The notes beneath the pieces were generated by a model, which had not been told where the DNA came from, did no database searches, and saw only the letters and a list, made by a program, of their open reading frames with translations. A DNA stretch of 64,000 bases, from contig OU744721.1 in assembly GCA_916613615.1 (NCBI GenBank), positions 55,748,747-55,812,746 on the forward strand, given 5' to 3'. The translations under genes and the position numbers were made by a program. The stretch is from Steromphala cineraria. Lineage: Eukaryota; Mollusca; Gastropoda; Trochida; Trochidae. Below are positions 1-14,500 of this stretch, piece after piece (positions within the stretch are counted from its first letter, which is position 1; each line of letters opens with the position of its first letter).

Positions 1-549
1 TAATGTTTTCACTGTTATTATATTATCAGGAACATTATGTACAAGGCTCACCATTTGAAAAAAGCAACTAAATATTAGATCTCTTCTTCAGGAAATGGTG
101 AGAAATACTTTTTAAATTGGGTGACCTTGTTTCCACACAAAAGATGCAAGATGATACATGTCTATCAACTCGATATTACAGATAAAATGATAAGGTGTCC
201 TCTTTGTGTCTAGCACATCGTTTTACGTATACAAAAGTGCCCTTTCCCTAGCTGTACACATGCTTGTTATAAGTTCTCGTAACATGCAATGTGTTTACAG
301 AAAACAAATATAGCATGCAAAGTAAAGATGTGGAATTTTTATTTATCACTGCATAATTGAAATATCGGATTCAGTTTTGATCTAAGAAGAGGTTATAAAG
401 AATATGTTATCAGACTTGCAGTAGGTCGCTAACGACCATTTACAGAGATACTTTCATTGCAACATTTTTTGTTTATGAAAATCTAGCATTGCAATACGAC
501 GAACTGAACTTGTGCAACTGAAAGTTTACCCTCGATTTTTCACAAATCC
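1..549. repeat. Duplicated block 1 (matches 7394-8428)
   Basis: Near-identical sequence from AACATTATGTACAAGGCTCA to AACCCTCGATTTTTCACAAATC-type sequence. The copy at 7394-8428 differs mainly by the insertion at 7803-8286. No gene seen. Confidence 0.9.
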
Positions 550-595
550 GAGTGTTCGCTATATCCGTGTTCACTATATCCGTGTTCTACTGTAG

Positions 596-3500
596 TTAAA
601 ACACAATGAGCCTACGAATACGTGACCCCAGTATGACGTTTTCAATTTCAGTTTCAGAGAGACACAATTTTTAGCTCCAGTGAATAATCCTAGTTATCTC
701 ATTTGAGTTACAAAGTTACACCAATTCTAACACTTAATATTCCTGTTAAGGTTCGAATTCGAATTCATTTTGCAATATATATTTGAGAGGCAAATGCATA
801 AATGTCTTAGCTTAACTGTAGAAACTAATCAATAAAACTTGTTCAACTATCTAAACGTGCTCCAATATGCTCCATTGGATTACACAGATGAATTAAAATT
901 ACAAACTTAACCATCTGTGTTTTGGTAAATAAGATACATTCACAACAACGAAATGTTTTGATAATTTACTAATTTAAGAAATGTACGATTGTATCTTGCT
1001 CATGGTAATATTACTAAGGAAAATAACTCAAATATAACAATCAACTTATTATTATTTGACAACATTTCAATAAAGGTTCTCAGTGTAAAGTTCGTTAATT
1101 CATTAACAATAACTGATTGTAATGACATGGCATGATCATTTGCGCTGTTTGAACAATTTGAAATTAAAAATAATAATCATAATAACCCCATTGATATAGT
1201 TAAAATCGGCTGTAGGGCCATCTTGAGGGGAATTGAGAAAAAGAGAATCCATACTTACATCATCACGGCAGGAGCATGTCAGACTCTGTTTGGAAGTGAC
1301 AGACAAAATGCAGATGTTTTGATCACCCACGTCAGAGCTGATATTAAGAGCTTAACTTATTGAGGTGGTACCCTTAAAATAAAAACGACGTGTCTTGTTT
1401 ACAACATGTTCTCTTCAATCACCTTTAAGTAATGTTTCCCTGTGCTTCTGGGGAACACTTTATAGGAAAGAACATAATTGTTTTCTTCAATCTATCTTTA
1501 TGATGATGCTCACTTGTACAACTAAGTAGGTAAATCACTGTTAAATAACTACCATCACGCTCACTCTATAATACTGTTTATGATGATGATATTGAAATAT
1601 TTGTGTACCTGTTCTTTGCAAGTTCCTTTATAGCCCAGATAACCAGGCTGATTTCAAGCATCCTCTTTGAAAACTATTTACAAATATATAAGTATCAATT
1701 CATTTATCAAACCAAGCACAAGTTCATTTTTACAGATTCGTCAATTATAAAGTTTCGTTCACATATTGTGGAAAGATTAAAATAATCATATTCAAGATCC
1801 TTTGTTCGAATTAGCCTGTTTAAATAAATCACAAAAAACCATGAATGGATATAAAGAACACAAATTAAAAGCTTTCAGGAATGACACACAGGTGTATACA
1901 TATGTACTCTCATTCATCATGAAATATACATCAGCTAACACATATCCGATAAACAATAAACAGTTAGAGCTTTTTTATAAGACTTAGAGGAAGATAGTTA
2001 ATGTTTTAGAAGTACTGACTGAGAGTTGATTATGATAAGGTTACAAATGAACCTAATGTTTGATGATATTTTGAAGAATAAAATTAATAAGGAAAGCAAT
2101 TAAGTCTAAATCCTGGCATATATTTTTCTTCTATTTTCAAACATGCCCTTTAAATGTGAGAATAGATTTTTCTAACGACGCATATTCCTAGAACTAAATG
2201 TTATGAATGTTATAAAACCTAAGATGCGTGATAAGGCTATGATAGAGTTGATGCGACTTTCAACATTATATAATAGAGGGGAAAAATAAAAAAAATAAAG
2301 TTTTAAATGTCCAAAGCCTTACATATTTTTTCTTTTGAAGTATTTTTGTAGATTAATATTTTTGCATGTTTTCACCTACAGAGCACTAAATATGAGACAT
2401 CCTATTATTAGGCAATTGCAGTATTATTTTAGTGTAAGGTGATATCACACCATTTATGTATTATTATTTTTATATTCTTTGTTTGGAATGTAAGATTGTT
2501 GTTTTTTCTTAACCATGCTGGATGTATCACCGTTTCCAATGTCTCCCCTGTTTCCAAACCCTAACTTGCATTGTACTTTACACACGTTTTAAACTTGCTT
2601 GATAAAATTCCTCAAATATTGTAAACAGATCCACCCAACATTGTTTACACCAACGTTAACATCGTCTGTTCCTTAAGGCCTTTCATGCCTGTACCGAAAG
2701 ATTCACGTTCTTTTCATAATTCAAAGGTCTTTACCGTTATATAGCCTAAAACAAAGATGTTTATGTTAGGAAATCATTTCTATTTATACTAGTTATGACT
2801 TATGCAAGTTTCGTGAAGAAAGTTGAATAGGATACAAATCTGGAACTAAATTATCAATTGTTACAAATAAGAAAATTTACTGAAATAAACTCTCTCTCTC
2901 TCTATTAAATAAGAAAATTAATCATGAAAAATGTGTCTATGAAATACATGTAAAAATTTAGGTATCAAATAATGAATGACGGAAAATAAGAAAATTCAAT
3001 ATCAAAATGTATTTTTTTTTAAATGTAATATTTGAAAAATTGAATCAACATTGCAAATGAATATAAACGCAGCCTGCTTATCCTAGTGCAATTATCATGC
3101 AATTCATGTTTTTTTAAGGTTTCGGAGCATTGAGAAAACAAAACGTTTATTGTTGAATTTTCACTCTAGAATGAATATTCATTTTACCTTTACATACACC
3201 AATTATTATCTTTTTATATAAAATGTTTCTGAGTGATCAACAGATTTTGACAAAGTCATTTGCTATTTCATGCAGTGAGTCAATATACAGTAATTGTGCT
3301 CATCTCTTTCTTATAGAGTCTACATGGACTATCCAACATTAAGGAACTGAGAACGTATGACCTGCATCTGTCATGATCATAATAATTTTCCAAAATTGGA
3401 AATAAGGCATGAGAGATCAAATGATCCGTGATTAAGTTCAATAATGTTTATTCTACACATACACACTGGGTGATCATTTGTCAATTACGCTGAAGGTATA

Positions 3501-4187
3501 GCATTTATACCCAAACCAAATCGATATTACTTGCACTAAGACAATTAGTAAGTCAAAGTTTCCATTCCTTTTCATCATGATCCATCATAAGTAACAAATA
3601 CCTGTAAAAAGTACGGGAATATAAACAATCAAAATAATGATTTATGACATTTGTCAGCCATCTTGCTCCGTTTGCATTACAAGGAATTCTAAGAGTTAAC
3701 TTCCTCGTTCTATTGCTTAAATCTAATTCACTTCGTAAACCGGAAGTTTATGGGGATAATGGACCCTAAAAACGACATGAGAGCCAGTGTTTAGCGCTTA
3801 AAATGCTCAATTAAAACAATCTATGTGAGGTATTGAATTTTAATGATGTTAACGAAGCCAGACATTTTATTTGAAGACATTTAAGTCTTTTGTTATTGTT
3901 TTGACCAAACGTTCAGGCTAACACGAATTATTTTGATTTGAGGTGAGAGAAAACCATTTCCAGTCTACATTCACTTCGTTCTTGAAAACAGAAAACTGGT
4001 CACTTTCAAATCAGTGCATAAAAGCTAAACTTGGTTGAACGCTTGTGGCTCATAGATATCAGCGGATTATGCCAACGTGGTATTCAATTGAACAGTCAAT
4101 TAAATAATGTATGTCATTATTAGGTTTTGTTGACCTCAATAAAGAGAACTTGTTAGTGTTTTAACAAAGCGTGGGAGTGTGTAGTAC
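596..4187. repeat. Duplicated block 2 (matches 11541-15147)
   Basis: About 3.6 kb aligns in the same orientation from TTAAAACACAATGAGCCTAC to GCGTGGGAGTGTGTAGTAC, with scattered substitutions and short indels. Short open frames are present in both copies but do not look like exons. No gene seen. Confidence 0.9.
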
Positions 4188-4200
4188 CTGTTCCTGTTTA

Positions 4201-5780
4201 CAAGCACTTTCAAGAAAATTGTTCTTCAATCTCAAAACACTTACTAGGGTGCTTATTGCTAAACATGTATGTAAACTACTTCCAGACAGAATTATCAATC
4301 ACAATTGAAAATCATATCTTAGCCGTAGATGTGAACAAGGAATACAACTTCTTTTTGTCGCTAATCTAAAATAGGAAATTGTCATTTTTCTGTTTCACTT
4401 AAATTATTCATTCTTGGTATATTTGAATACTCTTTGCAAACCTTGTTAAACAGTTAATAGGTTTTTTGTCTGTAAGAAGTTGTTATAGCTTTAAGACATA
4501 AGACCTGTATTGCTTTGCAAAACTGTTAAAAATCTTGGATATTATTTTTGTGTCTATCTATTTCTCATGATATTACATCAAACTGTTTAAATGTTGTCAC
4601 CCTTACTGTTACTCATTATACTTGACCCTTTTACGCCAATAATGTGTCTGGAAACTTCAAATTCTTTAACACCAATAATGTGTCTGAAAACGTCAAATCC
4701 CTTTTTCACCAACAATGTGTCTGAAAACTTCAAATCTCTTTAACATCAATAATGTGTCTGAAAACTTCAAATCCCATTTACACCAACAATGTATCTTAAA
4801 ACTGCAAATTATTTTACACCAATAATGTGTCTGAACACTTCAAATACCTTTAACCTCAATAATGTGTCTGAAAATTTCAAATTCTTTTACATCTATACTG
4901 TGTCTGAAAAAATTCAAATTCTTTTACACCAATAATGTGTCTTAAGACTTTAAATCCCTTTAACACCAAAAATGTGTCTGAAAACATCAAATCCCCTTAA
5001 CATCTACATGTGTAAATCACTTCAAAACACATCACGTTTGGTATGAAGTTTCAATTCCATCCTATCCTAATACTGGGGCAATCTATATGGAGCAGCAAAT
5101 AAAGCTTCTGATGTCATGCTCACCTATTGGGAACATTCCAGCAAACATAGTACATAACTGGAACAACTTTTCATCTTTTATCATTCACGACAGCGTTTTA
5201 GTGTACATACTCCCACGCAAAAAAGCAATCAATTCTCCAAATAGTATGAGTTGATATCCATGCATTGATGAACTTGCCAAGAAGGAATGTAATGTTAACA
5301 TGGAACATTAATAGGGATCAGAAAGGTAATTGAAGCAAAGAGGGTCCGATAAATGTGTACAATGTTCTATTTCTATTCTGCTATCAAATTATATATTAAA
5401 CACCATAAACAAATTGTATATATTGATAGCTTTATGTTCTCTCATCAGCTATCATTTGCTGAATTACTGAACATGATGAGAACAATATAAGTGACTATGT
5501 CTATAGATGACTGTTAAGATGTAAGGTAGAACCAAACTTTGGCCATGGTTTTAATACAAATACCCTTTTAGATATTTTCAGTTTGTGGAATCCTTTACTT
5601 AGCGAGAAATGAGACATATTGAGGGCGCCCTAAATAAAAAAACGTCAAGGTATTAAAATCTAAAAAAAAATGCATTATGTCGAAAACATCATTATCATAC
5701 AAATAATCATATCTTTTAATTTTTCGAAATAAATTTCCCTAAAATTCAGTTAAAAGACAATTATTAAAACAGCGAAACAT
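4201..5780. repeat. Duplicated block 3 (matches 22317-27000)
   Basis: It matches from CACTTTCAAGAAAA through the 37-bp minisatellite and GGTATGAAGTTTCAATTCCA to the A+T-rich tail near 5780. The partner copy is much longer because of insertions. No gene seen. Confidence 0.8.
4630..5010. repeat. 37-bp minisatellite, about ten units
   Basis: The unit AATAATGTGTCTGAAAACTT, CAAATCCCTTTAACACC repeats with substitutions. The same repeat occurs in the duplicate block at 23450-23600 and 24585-25075. Confidence 0.9.
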
Positions 5781-6692
5781 CATGAGTTTTCCAGATAATG
5801 TACAAACATGATTTATAGAACCAGCATTAATATTGACTTTTCCTTCCTTTGGGTCAGATTCAGTTGAGAAATCTTTGCAAAAGGAAACAGATTTATCACA
5901 TTTGATTTCCCGATAAAGATTTTTTAGTACACACGCTCCCAAGCGAACAAGCAATCTATTTATCAGATAGTATTAACTGACATAACTCTAATAACAAGTT
6001 TGAAATGAAACAAATTCATGTTTGAGTAGTAATCTACATAAATTTCTTAATCTAGCGACTCTCGCTATTGCTTCTTGGTTTAGTTTTATGCACTCTCATT
6101 ACACTGAGGAAAGAGGTCATATAGTAGTTGAATTCATTCATTTCTTAATAAATATTTGAATAAGATATACATGTATTGCAAAATCATTTTAATTTGTTTT
6201 TAAGTTCAATGATGTTGGTGATAAACAAAGGTTTACCATTTTTAACGTTACTCTTAGGCAACATTACATTAACATAAAAGTTAAAGAAATGCATTTTTCA
6301 AACATCCATTTGTTTGCAAAGATGCGTCATAGTTCAACCCGAGTTCAAAGTGGGTAACTATTTCACACACTAGCTTTCACACTTCAGCATTAAAATTCCA
6401 CATGGCGAAGTTTGAATTACGCAAATGATTTAATTATTTTCATGTATCAAAACGCTTCTTAGTGTAACGGTGAAACGTGGACTCAAACTTGAGAAACAAA
6501 TTCTATTTAAGTGAGTTGACCATCGTGCTGCACGTGAATCACGCTGAAATATACAAGTGGATCTATACAAGCCGTTACAGTAGAGTGCAAGATCGTTGAC
6601 AATTTGACTCCAGCTTACAGAAAACAAAAATTGGAGAAACAAAGTATACACCAGGGAGCTGAAATGACATGAGCCTCTCGTTATTCACGTAC

Positions 6693-6822
6693 ACCTCACT
6701 GAAATATACAAGTGGTACACCCCACTGAAATGTACAAGTGGTACACCCCACTGAAACATACAAGTGGTACCCCTCACTGAAACATACAAGTGTTACCCCT
6801 AACTGAAACATACAAGTGGTAC
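6693..6822. repeat. 26-bp tandem repeat, five units
   Basis: Five units contain CACTGAAACATACAAGTGGT or close variants, with a related half-unit near 6542. The surrounding 5781-7393 holds nothing else I can identify. Confidence 0.9.
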
Positions 6823-7393
6823 CGTGTCATCGCTACAGTGGAATGCTTGACTATGTTAATATATGCATAGTTTCCAGAATACACATGGACATGTACCGTT
6901 TGAAAATTGGAAGAAAACAAATCGTTAGAAAGACATATTTAGTCATAGACCCAACCCCAATACTATTCTTCTATATAGTAATACGTTTACGAGTATTTAT
7001 GTCTTTCTTGTGCTGTTTTAAGCGAATCATTAACCAGAAGATACAATTACATTACATTTTATTTTTTTCGTCAATATAGTAAGCATGATTTATGTTAATA
7101 ACTTCTCAAGCAAACATTGTGTATTTTGAAGTGTTGTGATCTATTTGTTAGCTCCCAGGGCGTGAAAACAACAGGTCACAGGATCGGACCCATGTTCTGA
7201 CTATGTTCTACATTTGAGATTGTCTTGCACTTGAAAATTGTAAAGTTAATTATTGCCATCACTTTGGTTTGCAAACAAATGTTCAAACTAAAAAAATATT
7301 TCGGAATATAAATTTCATTATACCAGGTGTTTACGGCTATACTGGAATATTCCCTTGACAATATAAGTTTGTTTAAAAATATGTTAGTTTGTT

Positions 7394-8428
7394 AATGTTT
7401 TAACTCTTATATATTATCAGAAACATTATGTACAAGGCTCACCATTTGAAAAAAGCAACTAAATATTAGATCTCTTCTTCAGGAAATGGTGAGAAATACT
7501 TTTTAAATTGGGTGACCTTGTTTCCGCACAAAAGATGCAAGATGATACATGTCAATCAACTCGATATTTCAGATAAAATGATAAGGTGTCATCTTTGTGT
7601 CTAGCACATCGTTTCAAGTATACAAAAGTGGCCTTTCCCTAGCTGTAAACATGCTTGTTATAAGTTCTCGTAACATGCAATGTGTTTACAGAAAACAAAT
7701 ATAGCATGCAAAGTAAAGATGTGGAATTTTTTTTAATGGATGATGACATATCACTGCATAATTGAAATATCGGATTCAGTTTTGATCTAAGAAGAGGTTA
7801 TAAATATTTATCATCCAAAACTGTGTTCCACAGGAGATATCACTTGTGGAAGATCAAGCGATATCTCCTAGGAGATATCGCTTTGACAGTAGATTTTGAA
7901 CAATGCCATGTCATCAGCAGGGACATGACATCACAAACGTTTTGCATTATCAGAAATGACGTCACAATGCTATGACTTCATAAACACAACGACATCACAA
8001 TGCTATGACATCGTTAACACGATGACGTCACAATGTTATGACATCAATGGTTTAGGAGTTGGAGGGCTATGCAGTGTTCAAAGATGTACATTTTTCATGC
8101 TAATGTGATGAAAAATGATTTGGATGATAAATAGAATCTCACCCTCGTGTCTTCTGAAATCAAATATATCAACACTCGTTGATAAAAGTAAAATATCCTC
8201 GGCAAGCCTCGGATATTTGTTACTTTTATCAACTTGTGTTGATATATTTGATATCATTAGACACTTTGGTGAGATTCTCTATATGTTATCAGACTGGCAG
8301 TAGGTCGCTAAAGACCATTTACAGAGATACTTTCATTGCAACATTTTTTGTTTATGAAAATCTAGCATTGCAATACGACGAACTGAACTTGTGCAAATGA
8401 AAGTTAACCCTCGATTTTTCACAAATCT
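7394..8428. repeat. Duplicate of 1-549 carrying an insertion
   Basis: Homology starts at TAATGTTTTAACTCTTATAT and ends at CTCGATTTTTCACAAATC. The extra length is the composite element at 7803-8286. Confidence 0.88.
7803..8286. mobile_element. Composite inverted-repeat insertion, absent from the duplicate copy
   Basis: The first part (7804-8131) has ends TTTATCATCCAAA and TTTGGATGATAAA, and an internal GCGATATCTCCTAGGAGATA palindrome plus repeated ATGACGTCACAATG. The second part (8134-8285) is a hairpin whose arms of about 70 bp meet at CCTCGGCAAGCCTCGG. The duplicated block at position 1 reads straight across the site (about 398), giving an empty-site comparison. Confidence 0.8.
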
Positions 8429-10562
8429 TATACGCTGTCCAGAACTTTTCCTATTTAATAGTTGTTGTCCCATGGTTTATCATTACTCTACTTTATGGGG
8501 TAGAAAGTTTTACTAAGTAAAACTAAACTATGGTATGTAAACATTTCCTTGTTGTTAAATCATGTAGCTCCAACCAATGGTTTGAGGGAATGTGACAGAT
8601 ATCCCATGTTTATATATGCCTACAAACGCTGTATGAAATATTGGTGAAAATTGTTTATCATGTCAGTATCTTGTTTTCTTAAAAAAAGGGTTATAATTAT
8701 ATTTATTGCTGGACTAGTAGGTTTTGGCTGAAAAGTATGGGTTTCGGTTATGAATGGGATAGACAATGTGTTTCTTACTACTTTCTGAACTCATGACTTT
8801 AGCACACGATATGTATGTATAAGGTTGACATGAATCATTAACTGTTAGCTCCAAAAATAATTCATATTCTTTATTTTGTGTTGAGATTTATTTGAGCTCA
8901 GTAGTTATTAAGAAATTCTTTATTGCTATTGCACAGTTCCGCTGCAGTACTCTCAACTAAATATTGAAACTGTTAGATTTATCAATAAGCCAAGGCACCT
9001 TTGGTCTAATCACATCTGTACGGATGATTTCATCGAAGATGAATATCATTTTCTCTCCATATGGTCTGCCTATGACCATCTTCGTATGTAGTATATTCCT
9101 GAAATTATTACGCACATCCCACTCTGTATGATTTTAATACTTTGATGTATGTCTTCCCATACAAAAAAACTGCACAGAAGCCTCTGTTAATGACGTTTCA
9201 CATACATATTTCAAATATTATTTTCACAAAAGATGCAAAAGGTGTGAATCTAAAAAATTCAGTTAATAAAGTGTTGGCGTGAATTGGTGCTACAAAACTT
9301 TACAGACTTGAATTTCATCAAGGATCTGTGATGTGTTCAATCAAACATTCATGAAACGCCTCTAGAAATTGCCCATGTTTACTCTTGTGTAAACACTTTT
9401 GGGTGGAATGTTAACATCGTTTTATCACTTATTTAAAAATATATATACATAATACATATATATATAAGTACATGTACATATTGCACTGAAGTGCATTTGT
9501 CAATATATATACATAATACATATATATATAAGTACATGTACATATTGCACTGAAGTGCATTTGTCAATCCATTCAGTTTATTCCACCATGCTTGTTCATA
9601 AAGCTGAAGTATTTTATAGAAAATGTTAGGAGATGTTGATACAAAACTTACTTAAAACATGCTTTAAGTGCCACAAGTAAAACTCCTCAGTTGCTTTCGA
9701 AAAATCTGCAAATCTGTGTACACTGCAAATTGGTACTTAAATAAGCATTTCATGATAAAATGTTTTGGCGTATTGAGTATTTTTTTAAAAATGCATAAAA
9801 CGCAAATAAACCGTTGTTATAAGTTTACAAAACTTGCAATATCCCACATAATATTATGTAAGAAAAAAATGAATTGTGTTTTTTACAATTCAAAACAATT
9901 CAATTCAAAGCTCATCATTGATGTATGTTTATGAAATCTATATTTATATATTGGAAAATCGAAGCAATTCCATATTTGCTATTACAAACATCGATATCTG
10001 CAAATGAAAATGTCTAATGTTGAAATACTTCAACTTTGTCAGCAATTTCGACTAGTCAATATTATCACTTTGAGCAGCACTTTAAAGTTGCCAGTGACTT
10101 ACTGTTAACTACTTATAACTTGTTTTGAAAGCCAATTCTATTTATCCATTATAAAGTTTACTTACATACATGGAAGTAAGTTAACTAAGGGAGGCTTGTC
10201 ATAAATGTAATCGAATCAGATCAGATCGAAGTCGAATGTCTAAAGTAGTAGGTTGAAAAACACCCCTATTGGATATTTTTAATTTTAAAAAGAAATTAAA
10301 CAACAAACCTTTTTATGTATACTTACTAGCAAAAGAAGCTCAAAAGAAAGGGCTCAGAACATTGAACCATCATGTATAATTCAACTATTCCGTGATTAAC
10401 CAAAATCTAGATGAACCATGCACTCTTTTAACATGAAATTCGGTTCACGGTGTAATAGTGTATTGTAATATTACACAAACAACAATTTACCATCTTTACC
10501 GGCCTTATAAGGCTACACAGACTAATGTTGATGTTTAAAATACTGGTCATCTAGTATCACCA
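8429..10562. other. Intergenic sequence without recognised genes
   Basis: A+T-rich DNA absent from the left copy of the duplication. It holds only a 63-bp tandem duplication and short chance open frames. Confidence 0.5.
9439..9564. repeat. 63-bp unit duplicated in tandem
   Basis: Two identical copies contain ATACATAATACATATATATA, GTACATGTACATATTGCACT and GAAGTGCATTTGTC. Confidence 0.92.
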
Positions 10563-11107
10563 CTAGGGGTGACTATTGACCCCCAATAGCGATAGTCTAT
10601 CGCAGGGTACTATTGCGATACCGATAGTTTATTGCAGGGTACTATTGCCATAGTTTATCAATAAAGGAAATAAAAAAAATGTTCAAGAAAAACAGTGTTT
10701 TATTGACTTTGTCTCATTGTAAATTTCAAAATCGGCTGCACTCGAAGCCATTTTGTAACTGGTCGCTCTTAGCAAGAAGAAAGATAACTCATGTTTTCTT
10801 GTTGCTATTTTAACTCGCGGCGATCTGTTTGCTGTTAGCCGTTTCCAGTATTTTCCAAATGTAAAAAATACGTGTTTGTGTGTGGATCTTACTTTTAACA
10901 TTCAAGTTAACAACTGATTTTTTCAAATTGTCGATACTATCGATAGTTAAGACGTGCTTAGTTTGAATTATTTACGTACAAACAATGCGACAGAAGCTGC
11001 CTTTCCTTTATTTTTTAAACTATTGCCATAGCTATTGCAAAAGAACCCTGCTATAGAAATCCCTATTGCAATAGTCAATCACAAAAGAGTCAATGGTCAC
11101 CCCTGGC
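10563..11107. mobile_element. Inverted-repeat DNA element with AGGGGTGAC ends
   Basis: The left end is TAGGGGTGACTATTGACC and the right end GTCAATGGTCACCCCTG, 545 bp apart. Runs of CTATTGC/GCAATAG and CGATAG motifs fill the interior. The ends recall hAT-type CAGGGG termini, but no convincing 8-bp target duplication was seen. Confidence 0.6.
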
Positions 11108-11540
11108 ACTGATTGATACTAAAGGTTACAATTGGTATTGACAGTCATACATGTATTCACAAGCGACCAATCTATGTTACTGTTGATCTTCAGACAAATC
11201 AATTGCTACAGAATTTGAATTAAATTCACCTTAGCTTTTGCCTATGTTTTTACTATTGATCGTATTTGTCCTTACTACTTGATTTGGCATCTTTTACAAA
11301 TAAGTTTATTTTTTATTTTTGATGTTCGCACGCGTTAAACTTAAAAACATACTTCCCTGTTTTAGATTAATTTTGTACAAAGACGAGAGCCTATTTATGT
11401 GTGCAGGTGTATAGTTAACTGCCCGTATTACAGCACCCCAATCCAATGAACAATCAAATAGGTTTCTCTCCTAATCTTGGATTCAGATTCGTCAAAACAT
11501 AAAACTTAACTCTGATACAACTCACAACTCAGGTATATAT

Positions 11541-14500
11541 TTAAAACACAATTAGCCTACGAATACGTGACTGTGTATAACGTTATCAATTTCAGTTTCA
11601 GAGAGGGAAATTTTTTAACTACAGTGTATATTCCTAGTTACAAAATTACACCAAATCTAAAACTTAACATTCCTGTTAAGGTTCGAATTCGAATTCATTT
11701 TGTAATATATATTTGAGAGGCAAACGCATAAATGTCTACGCTTAAATGTAGAAACTAATCAACAATATCTTGTCAACAATCTAAACATGGCAAACAAATA
11801 CAACAAAAACATCAATATGCTCCATTGGATTAAACAGATGAATTGAAACTATAAACTTAACAATCTGTGTTTTGGTATATAAGATGCATTCACAAGAACG
11901 AAATGTTTTGATATTTTACTAATTTAAGAAATGTACGATTGTATCTTGCTCATGGTAATATTACTAAGGAAAATAACTCAAATATAACAATCAACTTATT
12001 ATTATTTGATAACATTTCAATAAAGGTTCTCAGTGTAAACTTTGTTAACTCATTAACAATATCTGATGGTAAATGACATGGCATGATCATTTGCGCTGTT
12101 TGAACAATTTGAAATTAGAAATAGTCAAAATAACCCCATTGATATAGTTTAAATCAGCTGTAGGGCCACCTTGAGGTGAATTGAGAAAAAGAGAATCCAT
12201 AATGACATCATCACGGCAGGAGCATGTCAGATTGTTTGGAAGTGACAGACAAAATACAGATGTTTTGATCACCCACGTCAGAGCTGATATTAAGAGCTTA
12301 ACTCATTGAGGTGGTACCCTTAAAATAAAAACGTCGTGTCTTGTTTACAACATGTTCTCTTCAATCACCTTTAAGTAATGTTTCCCTGTGCTTCTTGGGA
12401 ACACTTTAAAGGAAAGAACATATTTGTTCTCTTCAATCTATCTTTATGATGATGCTCACTTGTACAACTAAGTAGGTAAATCACTGTTTAAAAACTACCA
12501 TCACGCTCACTCTATAAAAATGTTGATGATGATGATATTGAAGTCTCTGTACCCGTTCTTTGCAAGTTCCTTTATAGCCCAGAGAACCAGGCTGATTTCA
12601 AGCATCCTCTTTGAAAACTATTTACAAATATATAAGTATCAATTCATTTATCAAACCAAGCACAAGTTCATTTTAACAGATTCGTCAATTATAAAGTTTC
12701 GTTCACATATTTTGGAAAGATTAAAATAATCATATTCAATGTCCTTTTTTCGAATTAGCCTGTTTAAATAAATCACAAATAACATGAATGGATATAAAGA
12801 ACACAAATAAAAAGCTTTCAGGAATGACACACAGGTGTATACTCTCATTCATCATGAAATATACATCAGCTAATACTTGTAACACATATCCGATAAACAA
12901 TAAACAGTTAGAGCTTTTATATAAGGCTTAGAGGAAGATAGTTAATGTTTTATAAGTACTGACTGAGAGTACATTATGATAAGGTTACAAATGAACCTAA
13001 TGTCTGATGATATTTTGAAGAATAAAATTAATAAGGAAAGCAATTAAGTCCAAATCCTGGCATATATCTTTCTTCTGTTTTCAAACATGCCCCTTAAATG
13101 TAAGAATAGATTTTTCTAATGATGCATGTTCCTAGAACTAAATGTTATGAATGTTATAAAAACCTAAGATGCGTGATAAGGCTATGATAGAGTTGATGCG
13201 ACTTTCAAAATTATATATAAGAGGAAAAAAATAAGAATTTGTTTTAAGTTTAAAATGTCCAAAGCCTGGCATATTTTTTTCTTCTATTTCAAAAAGTGTT
13301 CTTCAAACGAAAGAATTGATTTTTCTTTTGAAGTATTTTTGTAGAATAATATTTTTGCATGTTTTAAGAACTTATGATGCATATCTTAAATATTGATTTA
13401 ATTTCACCTAAATGAGAACTAGATATGAGACATCCCATTATTAGGCAATTACAGTCTTTCTTTAGTATAAGGTGATAACACACCATTTGTGTATTATCAT
13501 TTTATATTTATTTATTTCTTTAGACTGAAAGTTGTTTTATGTCTTAACCATGCTGGATGTATCACCGTTTCCAATGTCTACACTGTTTCCAATTGCTAAA
13601 TTGCACTGTACTTTATACACGTTTTAAACTTGCTTGACAAAATTCCTCAAACATTGTAAACAGATCCACCCAAGATGTTTACACCAATGTTAACATCGTC
13701 CTTTCCTTAAGGCGTTTCATGCAAATTGTGAAAGATCAGCGTTCTTTTCATAATTTCAAGGTCTTTACAGTTATATAGCCTAAAACAAAATACTTTTAGG
13801 TCAGGAGAGCATTTCTAACTATACTAGATATGACTTATGCACATTTCGTGAAGAAAGTTGAATACGATACAAATCTGGATCTAAATTATCAATGGTTACA
13901 AATAAGACAATTATTCAAGAAAAAATTGTCTATGAATACATGTAAAAAAATACCAATGAATGACTGAAAATAAGAAAATTCATTATGAAAATGTATTTTT
14001 TTTAAATCTAATATTTGAAAAACTTAATCAACATTGAGAATGAATATATACACAGCCTGCTTATCCTAGTGTTTATTTTATGTTTCGTAGCATTGAGAAA
14101 ACGAAACGAATATTATTGAATTTTCACTCTAAAATGAAGATCCATTTTACCTTTACATAAACCATTTTGTTTTTCTTTTTATGTAATATTTCTCTGAGTG
14201 ATCAACAGATTTTAGCATTTGCTATTTCTTGCAGTGAGTCCATATACAGTAATTGTGCTCATATCTTTCTTATAGAGTCGATATGGACTATCCAAATTTA
14301 AGGAAATGAGAACGTATGACCTGTATCTGTCATGATCATAATAATTTTCCAAAATTGGAAATAAGGCATGAGAGATCAAATGATCCGTGATTAAGTTCAA
14401 TAATGTTTAACACATACACACTGGGTGATCATGTGTCAATTAAGCTGAAGGTATAGACTTTACACCCAAACCAAATCACTATTACATGATACTTGCACTA

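Noticed and set aside
6575..6811. 78-codon minus-strand frame (LVCFSEGYHLYVSVG repeats)
   Set aside because: Produced by the 26-bp tandem repeat at 6693-6822.
10683..10901. 72-codon minus-strand frame inside the AGGGGTGAC element, ending in KMASSAADFEIYNE
   Set aside because: The start resembles an N-terminus, but there is no BED finger or transposase motif and the element is too short to be autonomous.
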